Source: Archangium violaceum Cb vi76
Lineage (GTDB): Bacteria > Myxococcota > Myxococcia > Myxococcales > Myxococcaceae
Reading direction: 5' to 3'
DNA length: 64,000 nucleotides
NCBI RefSeq assembly: GCF_000733295.1
Contig: NZ_JPMI01000031.1
Span: forward strand, 1-64,000
The notes beneath the pieces are model-generated. The model ran no database searches and was not told where the DNA came from. It was given only the letters and a program-made list of their open reading frames with translations. A program made the position numbers and the translations under genes. Of this stretch, positions 22,627-31,913 are shown one piece after another. Positions within the stretch are counted from its first letter, which is position 1. Every line of letters starts with the position of its first letter.

Positions 22627-25600
22627 TCACTCGTCGGACAGGTCGGCCTGCTCGAGCAGCAGGGCGAGGGTGTCCATCTGCGCCTCGTCCAACCGGGCGA
22701 GGGGGAAGTCGGAGGCGGTGAGGGCGGCGCGGGTGTTCTGGTCCCCGGCGCACAGCGCGCGCAGTGCACCGAGTACGTCCGTGGCGAGCCGCTCCACGTC
22801 CGAGTCCCGGCATGCGCCCTGAGCATGGATGCAACGCAGGTGGAGCCGGCCGCCGGACAGCGAGCCCTCGAGCACCAGGGCGTGGTCACCCGGTGGGCGT
22901 TGACTGGAGAGCCCTTCCGGGAGCTCCTCGCCCGCGCCCGACAACCGCAGTTCCACGTCGGCCCGGGGACGAGCACCGCCCGCGGGGAGCTGGCGCACCT
23001 GCTCCTTGATGGCCTTGAGGAGCGAGACCTCATCGGCGCCCTCGGGTGTTTCGAGGCGCAAGGGCCAGCTCACGTCGAAGCAACCCACGGTGCGGGAGCA
23101 GTCGATGCCCTCGAACACGCCGCGCCCGTCTCGGGTGAAGTCGACGAGGTGCGCGCGTCCCTTCGTCCAACCCGGGAGCGCCCGGGCCAGTCCCATGAGC
23201 AGCGCCTCGCCGAGGTCGGCGCGCCAGTCGCTCGTGAGCTTCTCCCGGAGCGTTCGAGTCTCCTCCACCGTCAGCGACACCGTGTGCTCGCGCAGGGGCC
23301 CTCGCGCGGTGCGCTCCACGGGGATGCGCGTGAGGTTCTCCCATGACGGGGCTTCGGTGCTCCGGGACGCGGTGGTCTCGGCCAGACGCTCCGCCCAGTG
23401 CTTGAACGAGGCTGTCTTCGGGCGTGGGCTCTCGCCGTCCTTGCGCCGCAGGGCTTCCTTCAGGTCCTCGGCGAGGATGCGCCACGAGGCCGCGTCGAGC
23501 ACGAGCGCGTGGCCGGCCAGCAGGAGGCGGTCCTCCCGTCCCGGGCGATGCACGAGCGTCGCCACGAGCAGCGAGCCCTGGTGCGGGTCGAGCTTCGTCT
23601 GGAGGTTCGTCTCGTCAGCCCCCATCAGGAGCGGCACGGCCGTGCTCGGAGGCATGCCCTCCTGCTTCCAGCCCGTGTCCTCGCGGACGAAGCGGTGACG
23701 GAGCGCATCGTGCTGAGTGAGCACCTCTCCGAGTGCCTTCTCCAAGCGGGGAAGCTCGAAGGTCCCGGGGAGGTTCAGCCCCAGCACCCGGCTCGCCCCG
23801 GTGGGAGGAGGAGGGCTCTCTCCGAGGAAGCGGTGCTGTTCGGGCGTGAGGGGCACGGGCCCCACCACCGGACCCTGGAGCGTCAGCAGCCCCTCCAGCA
23901 CGCGGGCGAGCTGCGCGATGGTCGAGCTCTGGAAGAACTGCTCCGGGTTGAGCTGGAGTCCCTGACGGCTTCCCCTGGCCATGATCTGGATGGCCATGAC
24001 GGAATCGCCGCCGAGCTCGAAGAAGTCGTCGTGGACGCCGATGCCCTCGATGCCCAGCACCTCCTGCCAGGCCGCGGCGAGCTTCTGCTCCAGCTCGTTG
24101 CGAGGCGCCACGTAGGCCGTCTTGAGGCCCGGCCGGGGCTGGAGCCCGCTGCTCTCCGTGCGTGAACCGCCCACCGCCTCCGCGATGCGCTCACGGACGA
24201 CCTCGTCGGTGCGCTCCTGGGTGGCGCGCAGATCCCTCACCGAGACCACTACCTGCGGCATCACCCGCGCCGCCAGCAGCCGCTCGAGCGCGGCCACGCC
24301 TTCGTGCGGGAGGATCTCCTGCCGCTCGGCCTCGGGCCGGCCGGTGCCGGACTCCGGCTCCTGCTGCGAGGCGGCCAGTGCACGGAGCTCGGCGGCGGGG
24401 TCGTTCACCCGCTTCTGGGTCAGCCGCTCCACCTCGGCGACCACCCGGCCTTGCTCGTCCATGAGCACGGCCTCGAAGACGAGCGTTTCGCCATCGGAGC
24501 CGGCCTGCTCCGGGAAGCGCGCGAGGGCATGGATGCGTCGCGGAATGGGCCCGAGGAAGCGCAGGCGCCCGTAGCCGAACGGCAGGTAGAAGCCGTGCTC
24601 GGCGAGGAAGCTCTTCGCCATGCCGGAGGTCCGGTCCATGAGCGAGGGGTGGAAGTGCATCCGCTCGAAGTCCGCGGAGAACTCCGGCTGGAGCTCCAGG
24701 GTGACGAGCAGCTCGCCCTGGCCCACGTGGAGCTGGCGGACGCTGCGCCACCGGGGCCCGAGGTCCTCCTCGTACTCGGCCTCGAAGGAGGCGGGCGTGT
24801 GGCCGCACCGGCGGCGGATGGCGTCGACGTCGAGCACCCGCGGCTCCGGAGCACGGATGAACCGGGCGTGGCCAGTGGCATGCGCGGTGGCCTTGCCCGT
24901 GCCGTCCTTCGGTTGCGAGCGCACCACCCAGCGGTAGTCCTCGCCCTCCTTGTCGATGACGAGCCGGATCTCGCGTGTCTCGCCGTCCGGCACGCGCAGC
25001 GGGAAGAGGAAGAAGGTGTCCACCAGCTCGAGCGTCCTGCCCTGGGCGCGGCCGGCGAGCGCGGCCCGGACCAGCTCGAACCAGGCGACGCCGGGGACGG
25101 TGGGGACGCCAACGATGCGGTGCTCGTCCACCACCCAGCGCGAGGGGCCATTGCCGATGTCGCTGGCGAAGACGAGGCGCTCCGGCGTGTCCACGAGGCA
25201 GCGGTGGAGGAGGGGATGGTCGAGCACGCGGACCGGCTCCTCCTCACGGGAGCCCTTGCGCGCCGCCATGCCGACTTCATCCCAGGCGCCCCAGTTCACC
25301 GCCACGGCGTGGATGCCGGTGCGCGCGTGCCAGGAGCGCAGGAAGGCATCCAGGAAGGTATTGGCCGCCGTGTAGTCCACCTGCCCGAGCCGGCCGACGA
25401 CGGAGGACAGCGACGAGCAGGCCACGAGGAAGTCGGGTTGGGAGCCCTCGAGCGCGGCCGCGAGCACCTGGGTCCCCTTCACCTTGGGGGCCAGCACGGC
25501 GGCGGCGGCCTCGGGCGTCTTGAGCTGGATGAGACCGCCGCCCGGAACACCCGCCGCGTGGATGACGCCATGGAGCGCACCGAAACGCTCCCGGGCCGCG

Positions 25601-28600
25601 GTCACGGCTCCGCGCATCGCCTCGAGCCCGGTGACATCCGCGCGGCACACGAGCACCTCCGCGCCCAGCTCCTCGAGCCGCTGGACGGCGCGGATCCTCC
25701 GGCGTGTCTCCTCCTGGCCGGGAGCCTCCAGGAGCCGGGGCCACTCCTCGCGAGCAGGCAGCCCGGTGCGGCTGGTGAGCACGAGCCGGGCCTTCACCCG
25801 GGTGGCGAGCGCCTCGGCGAGCGAGAGCCCCATGCCGCCGAAGCCACCGGTGATGAGGTAGACGCCACGCTCGCGCAGGGGCGGCGTGCCCTCCTCGATG
25901 CGGAGAGACTCGAAGTCCTGAACCCACCGCCGGTTGTTGCGGTATGCGACGACGGGCTCCTCGGAGTTGGAGGAAGCCTCCGCCGCCAGCAACCCGGCGA
26001 GCCGCTCGAAGTGGAGGCTGTCCGCGGGAGGCAGCGAGACGTCCACGCTCCGGCAGCGGAGGCTGGGGTACTCACGGGGAATGACGCGGACCGGGCCGAG
26101 CACCGTGGCCTGCTCGGGCCACACGAGGTCTCCGCCGGTGACCTCCTGCATGCCGTTGGTCACGGTCATCAAATGCACCGGGCGCTCCAGGCCCTGGCTC
26201 CCGAGCGCCTGTGCCAGCATCAGCAGGTCGTGGAAGGAGCGGGAGAGGACGTCCTCGGAGGAGACACCGGTGGTCTCGGGCGTGAGGCCGAAGAGATAGA
26301 GGATGCGCTCCGGGGCGCGCCCCTCTGTGCGCAGCTCCGAGAGCAGGGAGGCATGGGCCTCGCGGGTGGGGGCCAGCTCGAAGGTGTCCGCGCCCGTGCG
26401 CCGGAAGGCGCGTCCCAGCCGGGCCTCGACCACCTCCGCGCCCTGTTTCCGGAGTTGCTCCGCGATGCGCGCACCGAGCCCCGCCCCATCCGTGAGCAAC
26501 AGCCAGGCCGTGGGCTTCGCACCCGCCGTGGGCTTCGGCACGGAGGGAGGCACCGACTCCTTCCAGACCGGCAGGTAGAACCAGCTCGACAGGTCCGTGT
26601 GCTTCTCGAGCGAGCCCACCGGCGCGGAGGGGGCGGCACGGAGCTCGACCCAGTGGCGCTGGCGCTCGAAGGGGTAGGTGGGCAGTGGCACCCGCTGGCG
26701 CTTCTCCGAGGAGAAGAGACCCGGGGCGGCCACGCCGTGCAGCCAGAGCTGGCCCACGGTGCGCAGCAGGTGCTCCACGTCCGAGGTGCGCTGCTCATCG
26801 GGCGCTGGCAGGCAGCTCAGCACCGCCGTGTCCGGCTTCTTGCGCGGGTGCCACCGCGCGAGCGTGCGCAGGGCACGTCCCGGACCCACCTCGAGCAGGA
26901 GGGCCTTGTCCTCCTTCAGCAGCTCATCCAGTCCGTCGGCGAAGCGCACGGGACGGCGCAGGTGCTCGGCCCAGTAGCCCGGGTCCATGGCCTGCTCGGC
27001 GGACAGCCACGTGCCCGTGGTGCCGGACAGGAAGCGGCGCGTGGGCGGGTGGCGCTTCACCCGTGCCACGGCCTCGCGGAAGGGGGCCACCGCGGAGTCC
27101 ACCCGCGCGCAGTGGAAGGCATGGGACGTGTGCAGCCGCCGGTACGTCACCGCGCGCTCCGAGAGCCGCCGCTCCAGCGCTTCAACGGCCTCGCTGGAGC
27201 CCGCGGCGACACATGAGGACGGGCCATTCACCGCGGCGAGCTCCAACCCGGCGCCGAGCAGTGGAAACAGCTCGCGCTCGGAGAGCTGGACGGAGAGCAT
27301 CGCGCCCGGGGGACACGCTTGCAGCAGGCGGCCCCGGAGCGCGACGAGGTCCAGCGCGTCCTCCAGCGAGAACACGCCCGCGAGGCACGCGGCGACGAAC
27401 TCGCCCACGCTGTGTCCGATCATCGCGTCCGGCCGGAGACCCCAGGCCTCGAGCAGCTTCGCCAGCGCGTACTCGACGGCGAAGAGGGCCGGCTGCGCGA
27501 GGGCGGTCTGCTCCAACCGCTTCGCCGCGTGGGCGTCGTTCCGGTCGGCGGGGAAGAGGACCGGGCGCAGGTCCAGGTCATGGCGCCGGCGCAGGGATTC
27601 GAGGCATCGGTCCAGTTCCTCGCGGAAGACGGGCTCGGAAGCGTGGAGGTCCGCGGCCATCCCCAGATGCTGGGAGCCCTGGCCGGGGAACATGAACACC
27701 AGCGAGCGGCGGACGGGCTCCTGCACGCGGGAGACCACCTGTCCCGGATGGAGGCTCTCGAGCGCCGCGATGGCATCCGACGCGTCACGGCACACCACGA
27801 ACCGGCGGTGGTCGAAGGTCCGCCGGCCCACGGCGAGCGTGTACGCCACGTCCGGGAGTGGCAGGCCGGGGTTCTGCTTCAGGTGTTGGGCGAGCCGGGC
27901 CGTCATGGCCTCCAGGGCCGCGTCCGAGCGGGCCGACAACGGGAGGAGCTGGAAGGGGCGCGAGGCAGCCGGGCCCGTGTGCTCCGGTGCCTCCTCGAGG
28001 ACCACGTGCGCGTTGGTGCCGCCGAGGCCGAAGGCGCTCACGCCCGCGCGCCGGGGGGCGGGACCGTCCCAGTCGCGCAGGCGCGCGTTGACGTAGAAAG
28101 GGCTGGAGTCGAGGCCGAGCTCCGGGTTGGGAGACTCGAAGTGGAGGCTGGGCGGGAGGCGCCGGTGCTGGAGCGCGAGCGTCGTCTTGATGAGCCCGGC
28201 GACACCGGCCGCGGTGTCCAGGTGGCCGAGGTTGGTCTTCACCGAGCCGAGCGCGCAGAAGCCCTGGCGCCGCGTGTGGCGGCGGAAGACCTGGGTGAGC
28301 GCCTGGACCTCGATGGGGTCGCCAATCGGCGTGCCCGTACCATGGGCCTCGACGTAGGAGATCGAGTCGGGAGACACGCCCGCGAGGGCCTGGGCCATGG
28401 AGATGACCTCGGCCTGGCCCTCGACGCTCGGGGCGGTGTAGCCGACCTTCGAGGCGCCATCGTTGTTGAGTGCGCCACCTCGGATGACGGCGTGGAGGGT
28501 GTCACCATCGGCGAGCGCATCCGCGAGCCGCTTGAGCAGCACCACGCCCGCGCCGCTGCTGGGGACGGTGCCCTGGGCCCTGGCGTCGAAGGCGCGGCAG

Positions 28601-29298
28601 TGGCCGTCCGGCGAGCCGATGCCGCGCTCGTTGTAGAGGTAGCCGGTGCGCTGGGGGAGGGGGAGGGAGACGCCGCCGGCCAGCGCCATGTCGCACTGGT
28701 GGCTGAGGAGCGACTGGCAGGCGAGCACCACGGAGACGAGCGAGGTGGAGCACGCGGTCTGCACGGAGATGCCCGGTCCCTTGAGGTCGAGCTTGTACGC
28801 GGTGCGCGTGGCCAGGTGATCGTTCTTGTTGTGGAGGATGGCCTGGAACGCGTTCGCCGTGCCCACCAGCCGTCCGGCGGGGGCGAGGTGGTGGAGCAGA
28901 TAGCCGTTGGCTCCCGCGCCCGCGTAGACGCCGATGGGGCCCGCGTAGGCCGCGGGGTCATATCCGGCGCGCTCGAAGGCCTCCCAGGCACACTCCAGGA
29001 ACACGCGCTGCTGCGGGTCCGTGAGCTCGGCCTCACGCGGGGAGAATCCGAAGAAGCGCGCGTCGAAGAGTTCGATGCCCTCGAGGACACCCCGCGCCTT
29101 GACGTACCGTGCGTCGCCCAGCTCCGCCGGATCGATGGCCGCGCGCTCCAGCTCCGCGTCGGAGAAGAAGGAGATGGACTCGATGCCTTCCTGGAGGTTG
29201 TGCCAGAACTGCTCCACGGTGGGGGCGCCAGGGAATCGGCAGGCCATGCCGATGATGGCGATTCCTTCCACATCCAGGGGCTGCTGCTCGATGCTCAT
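22627..29298 (-). CDS. Polyketide synthase, KS-AT-KR-DH-carrier-E-like
   Basis: A 2223-residue modular PKS. The KS (1-430) has Cys183 in TACSTS, His319 and His359. The AT (about 535-830) has GHSVGEF (Ser630) and HAFH at 726-729, which predicts malonyl-CoA. The KR (about 1145-1340) has GGFGGMG, then SSLSSVVGRLGQVDYTAAN. The DH follows the KR (about 1360-1630), with HRIVGVPTVP at His1393 and HPSLMD at Asp1555. The carrier has an NRPS-style ELGGDSVMAI (Ser1766). Residues 1814-2200 are an epimerase/condensation fold (PLTPEQHRF, GHALVLDAASWRIL, CSRTVGCFDVSWPL) whose catalytic His pair is reduced to GH. DH after KR is the reverse of normal modules. There is no loading module. AAGGAA precedes ATG 29298. 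It is the first gene of the operon. Confidence 0.94.
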   Translation of the reverse strand: MSIEQQPLDVEGIAIIGMACRFPGAPTVEQFWHNLQEGIESISFFSDAELERAAIDPAELGDARYVKARGVLEGIELFDARFFGFSPREAELTDPQQRVFLECAWEAFERAGYDPAAYAGPIGVYAGAGANGYLLHHLAPAGRLVGTANAFQAILHNKNDHLATRTAYKLDLKGPGISVQTACSTSLVSVVLACQSLLSHQCDMALAGGVSLPLPQRTGYLYNERGIGSPDGHCRAFDARAQGTVPSSGAGVVLLKRLADALADGDTLHAVIRGGALNNDGASKVGYTAPSVEGQAEVISMAQALAGVSPDSISYVEAHGTGTPIGDPIEVQALTQVFRRHTRRQGFCALGSVKTNLGHLDTAAGVAGLIKTTLALQHRRLPPSLHFESPNPELGLDSSPFYVNARLRDWDGPAPRRAGVSAFGLGGTNAHVVLEEAPEHTGPAASRPFQLLPLSARSDAALEAMTARLAQHLKQNPGLPLPDVAYTLAVGRRTFDHRRFVVCRDASDAIAALESLHPGQVVSRVQEPVRRSLVFMFPGQGSQHLGMAADLHASEPVFREELDRCLESLRRRHDLDLRPVLFPADRNDAHAAKRLEQTALAQPALFAVEYALAKLLEAWGLRPDAMIGHSVGEFVAACLAGVFSLEDALDLVALRGRLLQACPPGAMLSVQLSERELFPLLGAGLELAAVNGPSSCVAAGSSEAVEALERRLSERAVTYRRLHTSHAFHCARVDSAVAPFREAVARVKRHPPTRRFLSGTTGTWLSAEQAMDPGYWAEHLRRPVRFADGLDELLKEDKALLLEVGPGRALRTLARWHPRKKPDTAVLSCLPAPDEQRTSDVEHLLRTVGQLWLHGVAAPGLFSSEKRQRVPLPTYPFERQRHWVELRAAPSAPVGSLEKHTDLSSWFYLPVWKESVPPSVPKPTAGAKPTAWLLLTDGAGLGARIAEQLRKQGAEVVEARLGRAFRRTGADTFELAPTREAHASLLSELRTEGRAPERILYLFGLTPETTGVSSEDVLSRSFHDLLMLAQALGSQGLERPVHLMTVTNGMQEVTGGDLVWPEQATVLGPVRVIPREYPSLRCRSVDVSLPPADSLHFERLAGLLAAEASSNSEEPVVAYRNNRRWVQDFESLRIEEGTPPLRERGVYLITGGFGGMGLSLAEALATRVKARLVLTSRTGLPAREEWPRLLEAPGQEETRRRIRAVQRLEELGAEVLVCRADVTGLEAMRGAVTAARERFGALHGVIHAAGVPGGGLIQLKTPEAAAAVLAPKVKGTQVLAAALEGSQPDFLVACSSLSSVVGRLGQVDYTAANTFLDAFLRSWHARTGIHAVAVNWGAWDEVGMAARKGSREEEPVRVLDHPLLHRCLVDTPERLVFASDIGNGPSRWVVDEHRIVGVPTVPGVAWFELVRAALAGRAQGRTLELVDTFFLFPLRVPDGETREIRLVIDKEGEDYRWVVRSQPKDGTGKATAHATGHARFIRAPEPRVLDVDAIRRRCGHTPASFEAEYEEDLGPRWRSVRQLHVGQGELLVTLELQPEFSADFERMHFHPSLMDRTSGMAKSFLAEHGFYLPFGYGRLRFLGPIPRRIHALARFPEQAGSDGETLVFEAVLMDEQGRVVAEVERLTQKRVNDPAAELRALAASQQEPESGTGRPEAERQEILPHEGVAALERLLAARVMPQVVVSVRDLRATQERTDEVVRERIAEAVGGSRTESSGLQPRPGLKTAYVAPRNELEQKLAAAWQEVLGIEGIGVHDDFFELGGDSVMAIQIMARGSRQGLQLNPEQFFQSSTIAQLARVLEGLLTLQGPVVGPVPLTPEQHRFLGESPPPPTGASRVLGLNLPGTFELPRLEKALGEVLTQHDALRHRFVREDTGWKQEGMPPSTAVPLLMGADETNLQTKLDPHQGSLLVATLVHRPGREDRLLLAGHALVLDAASWRILAEDLKEALRRKDGESPRPKTASFKHWAERLAETTASRSTEAPSWENLTRIPVERTARGPLREHTVSLTVEETRTLREKLTSDWRADLGEALLMGLARALPGWTKGRAHLVDFTRDGRGVFEGIDCSRTVGCFDVSWPLRLETPEGADEVSLLKAIKEQVRQLPAGGARPRADVELRLSGAGEELPEGLSSQRPPGDHALVLEGSLSGGRLHLRCIHAQGACRDSDVERLATDVLGALRALCAGDQNTRAALTASDFPLARLDEAQMDTLALLLEQADLSDE

Positions 29299-29334
29299 GC
29301 GGTTCCTTGTAGCATCCGCTTATCGGGGAACTCC

Positions 29335-29363
29335 CGTGTAAATGAACATGACATCAAGTTCAA
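29335..29363 (-). promoter_or_regulatory. PKS operon promoter
   Basis: TTGAAC (29363-29358) and TACACG (29340-29335) are separated by 17 nt on the minus strand and lie about 40 nt upstream of the PKS start. The -10 match is modest. A palindrome overlaps the -35 box. Confidence 0.4.
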
Positions 29364-29367
29364 CTTG
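29355..29367. promoter_or_regulatory. Palindromic operator candidate between PKS and P450
   Basis: CAAGTTCAACTTG is a perfect inverted repeat (6 bp arms around one base) in an unusually AT-rich patch of the 122-bp divergent spacer. It covers the predicted -35 box of the PKS operon, as a repressor site would. Confidence 0.45.
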
Positions 29368-29420
29368 GGATGGCGCAGCGTGTTGAATCGCGCGGCCTTC
29401 GAGCGGAGTAGGATGAGCGC

Positions 29421-30794
29421 GTGATGACGGCAACGCGAGAGGCCCCGGGGCCGAAGGGCCACTGGTTCTGGGGGAGTCTGCGTGAGCGGCGCCGTGAGTC
29501 ACTCGGGTTCCTCGTGCGGATGCACCGCGAGTACGGCGACGTGGTGCAGTGGCGGATGGGGCCCGTGAACCGGGTGCTGTCGCTGGTGAACCCGGAGCAC
29601 GTGCGGCACGTGCTGGTGGAGAACGTGGGCCGGTACTCGAAGGGCTCGGGGGCGCAGCGGTTGAGCACCATGCTGGGCAATGGCCTGCTGACGAGCGAGG
29701 GCCCGTTCTGGATGAGGCAGCGGCGGCTCGCGCAGCCCGCCTTCCATCGCGAGCGGCTGATGCGGATGGTGGGGATGATGGGGGAAGAGGTGGAACGGAT
29801 GGTGGAGCGGTGGAAGGCGCGCTCCGACACCTCCGCTCCGGTGGAGATGGCGGACGAGATGGCGCGCACGACGCTCTCCATCGCGAGCCGGGCGCTCTTC
29901 TCCACGCAGGTGCTGGGCGAGGCGGACCGTGTCCTGCCCTCGCTGACGGTGGGGCAGCAGGTGGTGAACGAGCGGGTGCTCTCGCTGTTTCCGTTGCCGC
30001 TCTCCCTGCCCACGCCAGGCAACCGCGCGTTCCTCCGGGCGCGCCAGACGCTCGACTCGGTCGTCTTCGACATCATCGCGCGCCGCCGCCGGGGAGAGAC
30101 GCAGGGGCAGGACCTGCTGGCGATGTTGATGGAGGCGCAGGACGCGGAGACGGGCGAGCGGATGACGGACGCGCAATTGCGCGACGAGCTGATGACGCTC
30201 TTCATCGCCGGCTATGAGACGACGGCCAACGCGCTGACGTGGGCGTGGTACCTGCTGTCCCAGCACCCGGAGGTGGAGCAGCGGGCACGGAGCGAGGTGG
30301 CCGAGGTGCTCGGGGAGCGTGCGGCCGGGCCCGAGGACATTCCGAAGCTGCGCTACCTCGCGCAGGTGCTCGAGGAGAGCATGCGCCTGTATCCACCGGC
30401 CTGGGTCATGGTGCGGCAGGCGCGGGAGGAGGATGTGCTCGATGGCATCCGCATTCCGGCGGATCCGCGCCTCATCGTGGCCGTGTCGCCCTATGTGATT
30501 CACCGCCAGCCCCGGTTCTGGCCGGAGCCAGAGCGGTTCGACCCGGAGCGCTTCTCACCCGAGCGCGCGGCGGAGCGGCCGAAGTGGGTGTACCTGCCGT
30601 TCGGTGCGGGCCAGCGCCACTGCATCGGCAGCCACTTCGCGATGATGGAGATGGTGCTGGTGCTCGCGGGGGTGCTGCGGCGCTTCCGGCCGCGGCTCGT
30701 GCCCGGGCGGACGGTCGAACTGGAGCCGCTGGTGGCACTCCGGCCCAGGGGCGGTCTGCCCATGTTGCTGGAGCCCGTGCGGGCCACCGGTTAG
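29421..30794 (+). CDS. Cytochrome P450
   Basis: A haem monooxygenase of about 457 residues with all signatures: I-helix AGYETTANALTW, K-helix EESMRLYPPAW, and the haem loop FGAGQRHCIGSHFA with the Cys ligand. The overall pattern (GPKGHWFWGSL start, KYSKGSG-like B region, long meander) resembles CYP4/CYP102-type soluble bacterial P450s. No membrane anchor is seen. The start is GTG 29421 or the adjacent ATG 29424. It diverges from the PKS operon across a 122-bp shared control region, so it probably oxidises the product of that operon. A redox partner is not visible in the window. Confidence 0.92.
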   Translation: MMTATREAPGPKGHWFWGSLRERRRESLGFLVRMHREYGDVVQWRMGPVNRVLSLVNPEHVRHVLVENVGRYSKGSGAQRLSTMLGNGLLTSEGPFWMRQRRLAQPAFHRERLMRMVGMMGEEVERMVERWKARSDTSAPVEMADEMARTTLSIASRALFSTQVLGEADRVLPSLTVGQQVVNERVLSLFPLPLSLPTPGNRAFLRARQTLDSVVFDIIARRRRGETQGQDLLAMLMEAQDAETGERMTDAQLRDELMTLFIAGYETTANALTWAWYLLSQHPEVEQRARSEVAEVLGERAAGPEDIPKLRYLAQVLEESMRLYPPAWVMVRQAREEDVLDGIRIPADPRLIVAVSPYVIHRQPRFWPEPERFDPERFSPERAAERPKWVYLPFGAGQRHCIGSHFAMMEMVLVLAGVLRRFRPRLVPGRTVELEPLVALRPRGGLPMLLEPVRATG

Positions 30795-30803
30795 CCTCCC
30801 GGG

Positions 30804-31652
30804 ATGCTCACCGAGGTCAGCGCGGGGCCCTATACGATTCGAGGCATCTCGGTCGGCGGCGTGTACACGTCGCTGCAAGTGCCGGAGCTCGGCGTGGTGC
30901 TCGATGCCGGAGTGCCCATCCGCTCCTTCGCTGGGACGGACCGCATCTTCCTGAGCCACGGCCACTCCGACCACGCGAGCGCGCTCGGGTCTCTGCTCGG
31001 CATCCGCACGCTCATCGGCAAGCCACCTCCGCAGGTGTTCCTGCCCGCGGAGATCGAAGCGCCCGTGCGCGAGGCCCTCGCGGTTCAGGGGAGGTTGCAT
31101 CGGACCGAGACCGACATCGAGACCGTGCCGATGCACCCGGGGGACACGCATCACCTCGGGCACGGGCTGTGGGTGCGCGCCTTCCGCACGCACCACAAGG
31201 TGCCTTCGCTCTGCTACCAGTTCTTCCGCCGCGTCTCGAAGCTCAAGCCCGAGTTCCAGAGCCTGCCCCCCTCGGAGATCGGCCGGCGGCGCCAGGCGGG
31301 TGAGCCCCTCTTCGATGAAATGGATCGGCTGGAGCTGGCCTATGCCACCGACACGCTCTCGCACGTGCTGGAGACCGCTCCATCGCTGCTCGACTGCCGG
31401 GTGCTCATCATGGAGTGCACGTTCATCGACTCCAAGCGCACGGTGCAGGATGCGCAGGAGCGCCTGCACATCCATCTGGATGAGATCCTCGCGCGGGCCG
31501 AGAGCTTCCAGAACGAGGCCCTGGTGCTGATGCACTTCAGCCAGGCCTACAGCCCTGATGAAGTACACGCCGTGATTCAGGCGCGTGCCCCCGAGAGTCT
31601 GCGCGAGAAGCTCCGTATTTTTGCTCCCACCTCGGGACGCTGGTTCGGGTGA
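30804..31652 (+). CDS. RNase Z-like metallo-beta-lactamase-fold protein
   Basis: A 282-residue MBL-fold protein with HGHSDH at residues 52-57 (IFLSHGHSDHASAL), a distal THHKVPSLCYQ segment, a metal Asp in YATDTLSHVL and a late His (LVLMHFSQAYSPDEV). This order fits the RNase Z / tRNA 3'-processing branch, though the flexible exosite arm of classical RNase Z is not obvious. It starts 9 nt after the P450 stop and could be co-transcribed with it by position only. A tRNA-processing or general phosphodiesterase role is most likely; a link to the biosynthetic genes is not supported by sequence. Confidence 0.82.
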   Translation: MLTEVSAGPYTIRGISVGGVYTSLQVPELGVVLDAGVPIRSFAGTDRIFLSHGHSDHASALGSLLGIRTLIGKPPPQVFLPAEIEAPVREALAVQGRLHRTETDIETVPMHPGDTHHLGHGLWVRAFRTHHKVPSLCYQFFRRVSKLKPEFQSLPPSEIGRRRQAGEPLFDEMDRLELAYATDTLSHVLETAPSLLDCRVLIMECTFIDSKRTVQDAQERLHIHLDEILARAESFQNEALVLMHFSQAYSPDEVHAVIQARAPESLREKLRIFAPTSGRWFG

Positions 31653-31676
31653 ACAGCGGGGAGGACGGGCCCGGAT

Positions 31677-31711
31677 ACCCTCACCCCGTCCCTCTCCCGG
31701 GGGGAGAGGGG
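31677..31711. repeat. Dispersed hairpin repeat, copy 5
   Basis: ACCCTCACCCC lead with CCCTCTCCC and GGGAGAGGGG arms, in the 261-bp spacer between the RNase Z-like gene and ddl. Apart from this repeat and the AAGGAGG site before ddl I see no gene or clear promoter in that spacer. Confidence 0.75.
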
Positions 31712-31913
31712 ATGGCGCGCGGGGTGGTTCGGCGTGGTCCGAGGGCCACGCCGTGGTCTTCCGGACACGCTCGCTCCGTGTGGGTCCCCGCTCTCCGTGT
31801 CTCGAAGTGCCCGGGAAGACGGCACTTTCGAGCAGCCGGGCGAGCACGCGTGCACTCACGCCCCGTTGGCATCCCGCGTGCTCTAGCCCCCTGGCAAGGA
31901 GGAATCCAAAGTC

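Noticed and set aside
18649-27216. Long plus-strand open frames (663, 753, 255 and 970 residues) opposite the NRPS and PKS
   Set aside because: They mirror the codon pattern of the minus-strand assembly-line genes in very GC-rich DNA and contain no domain motifs.
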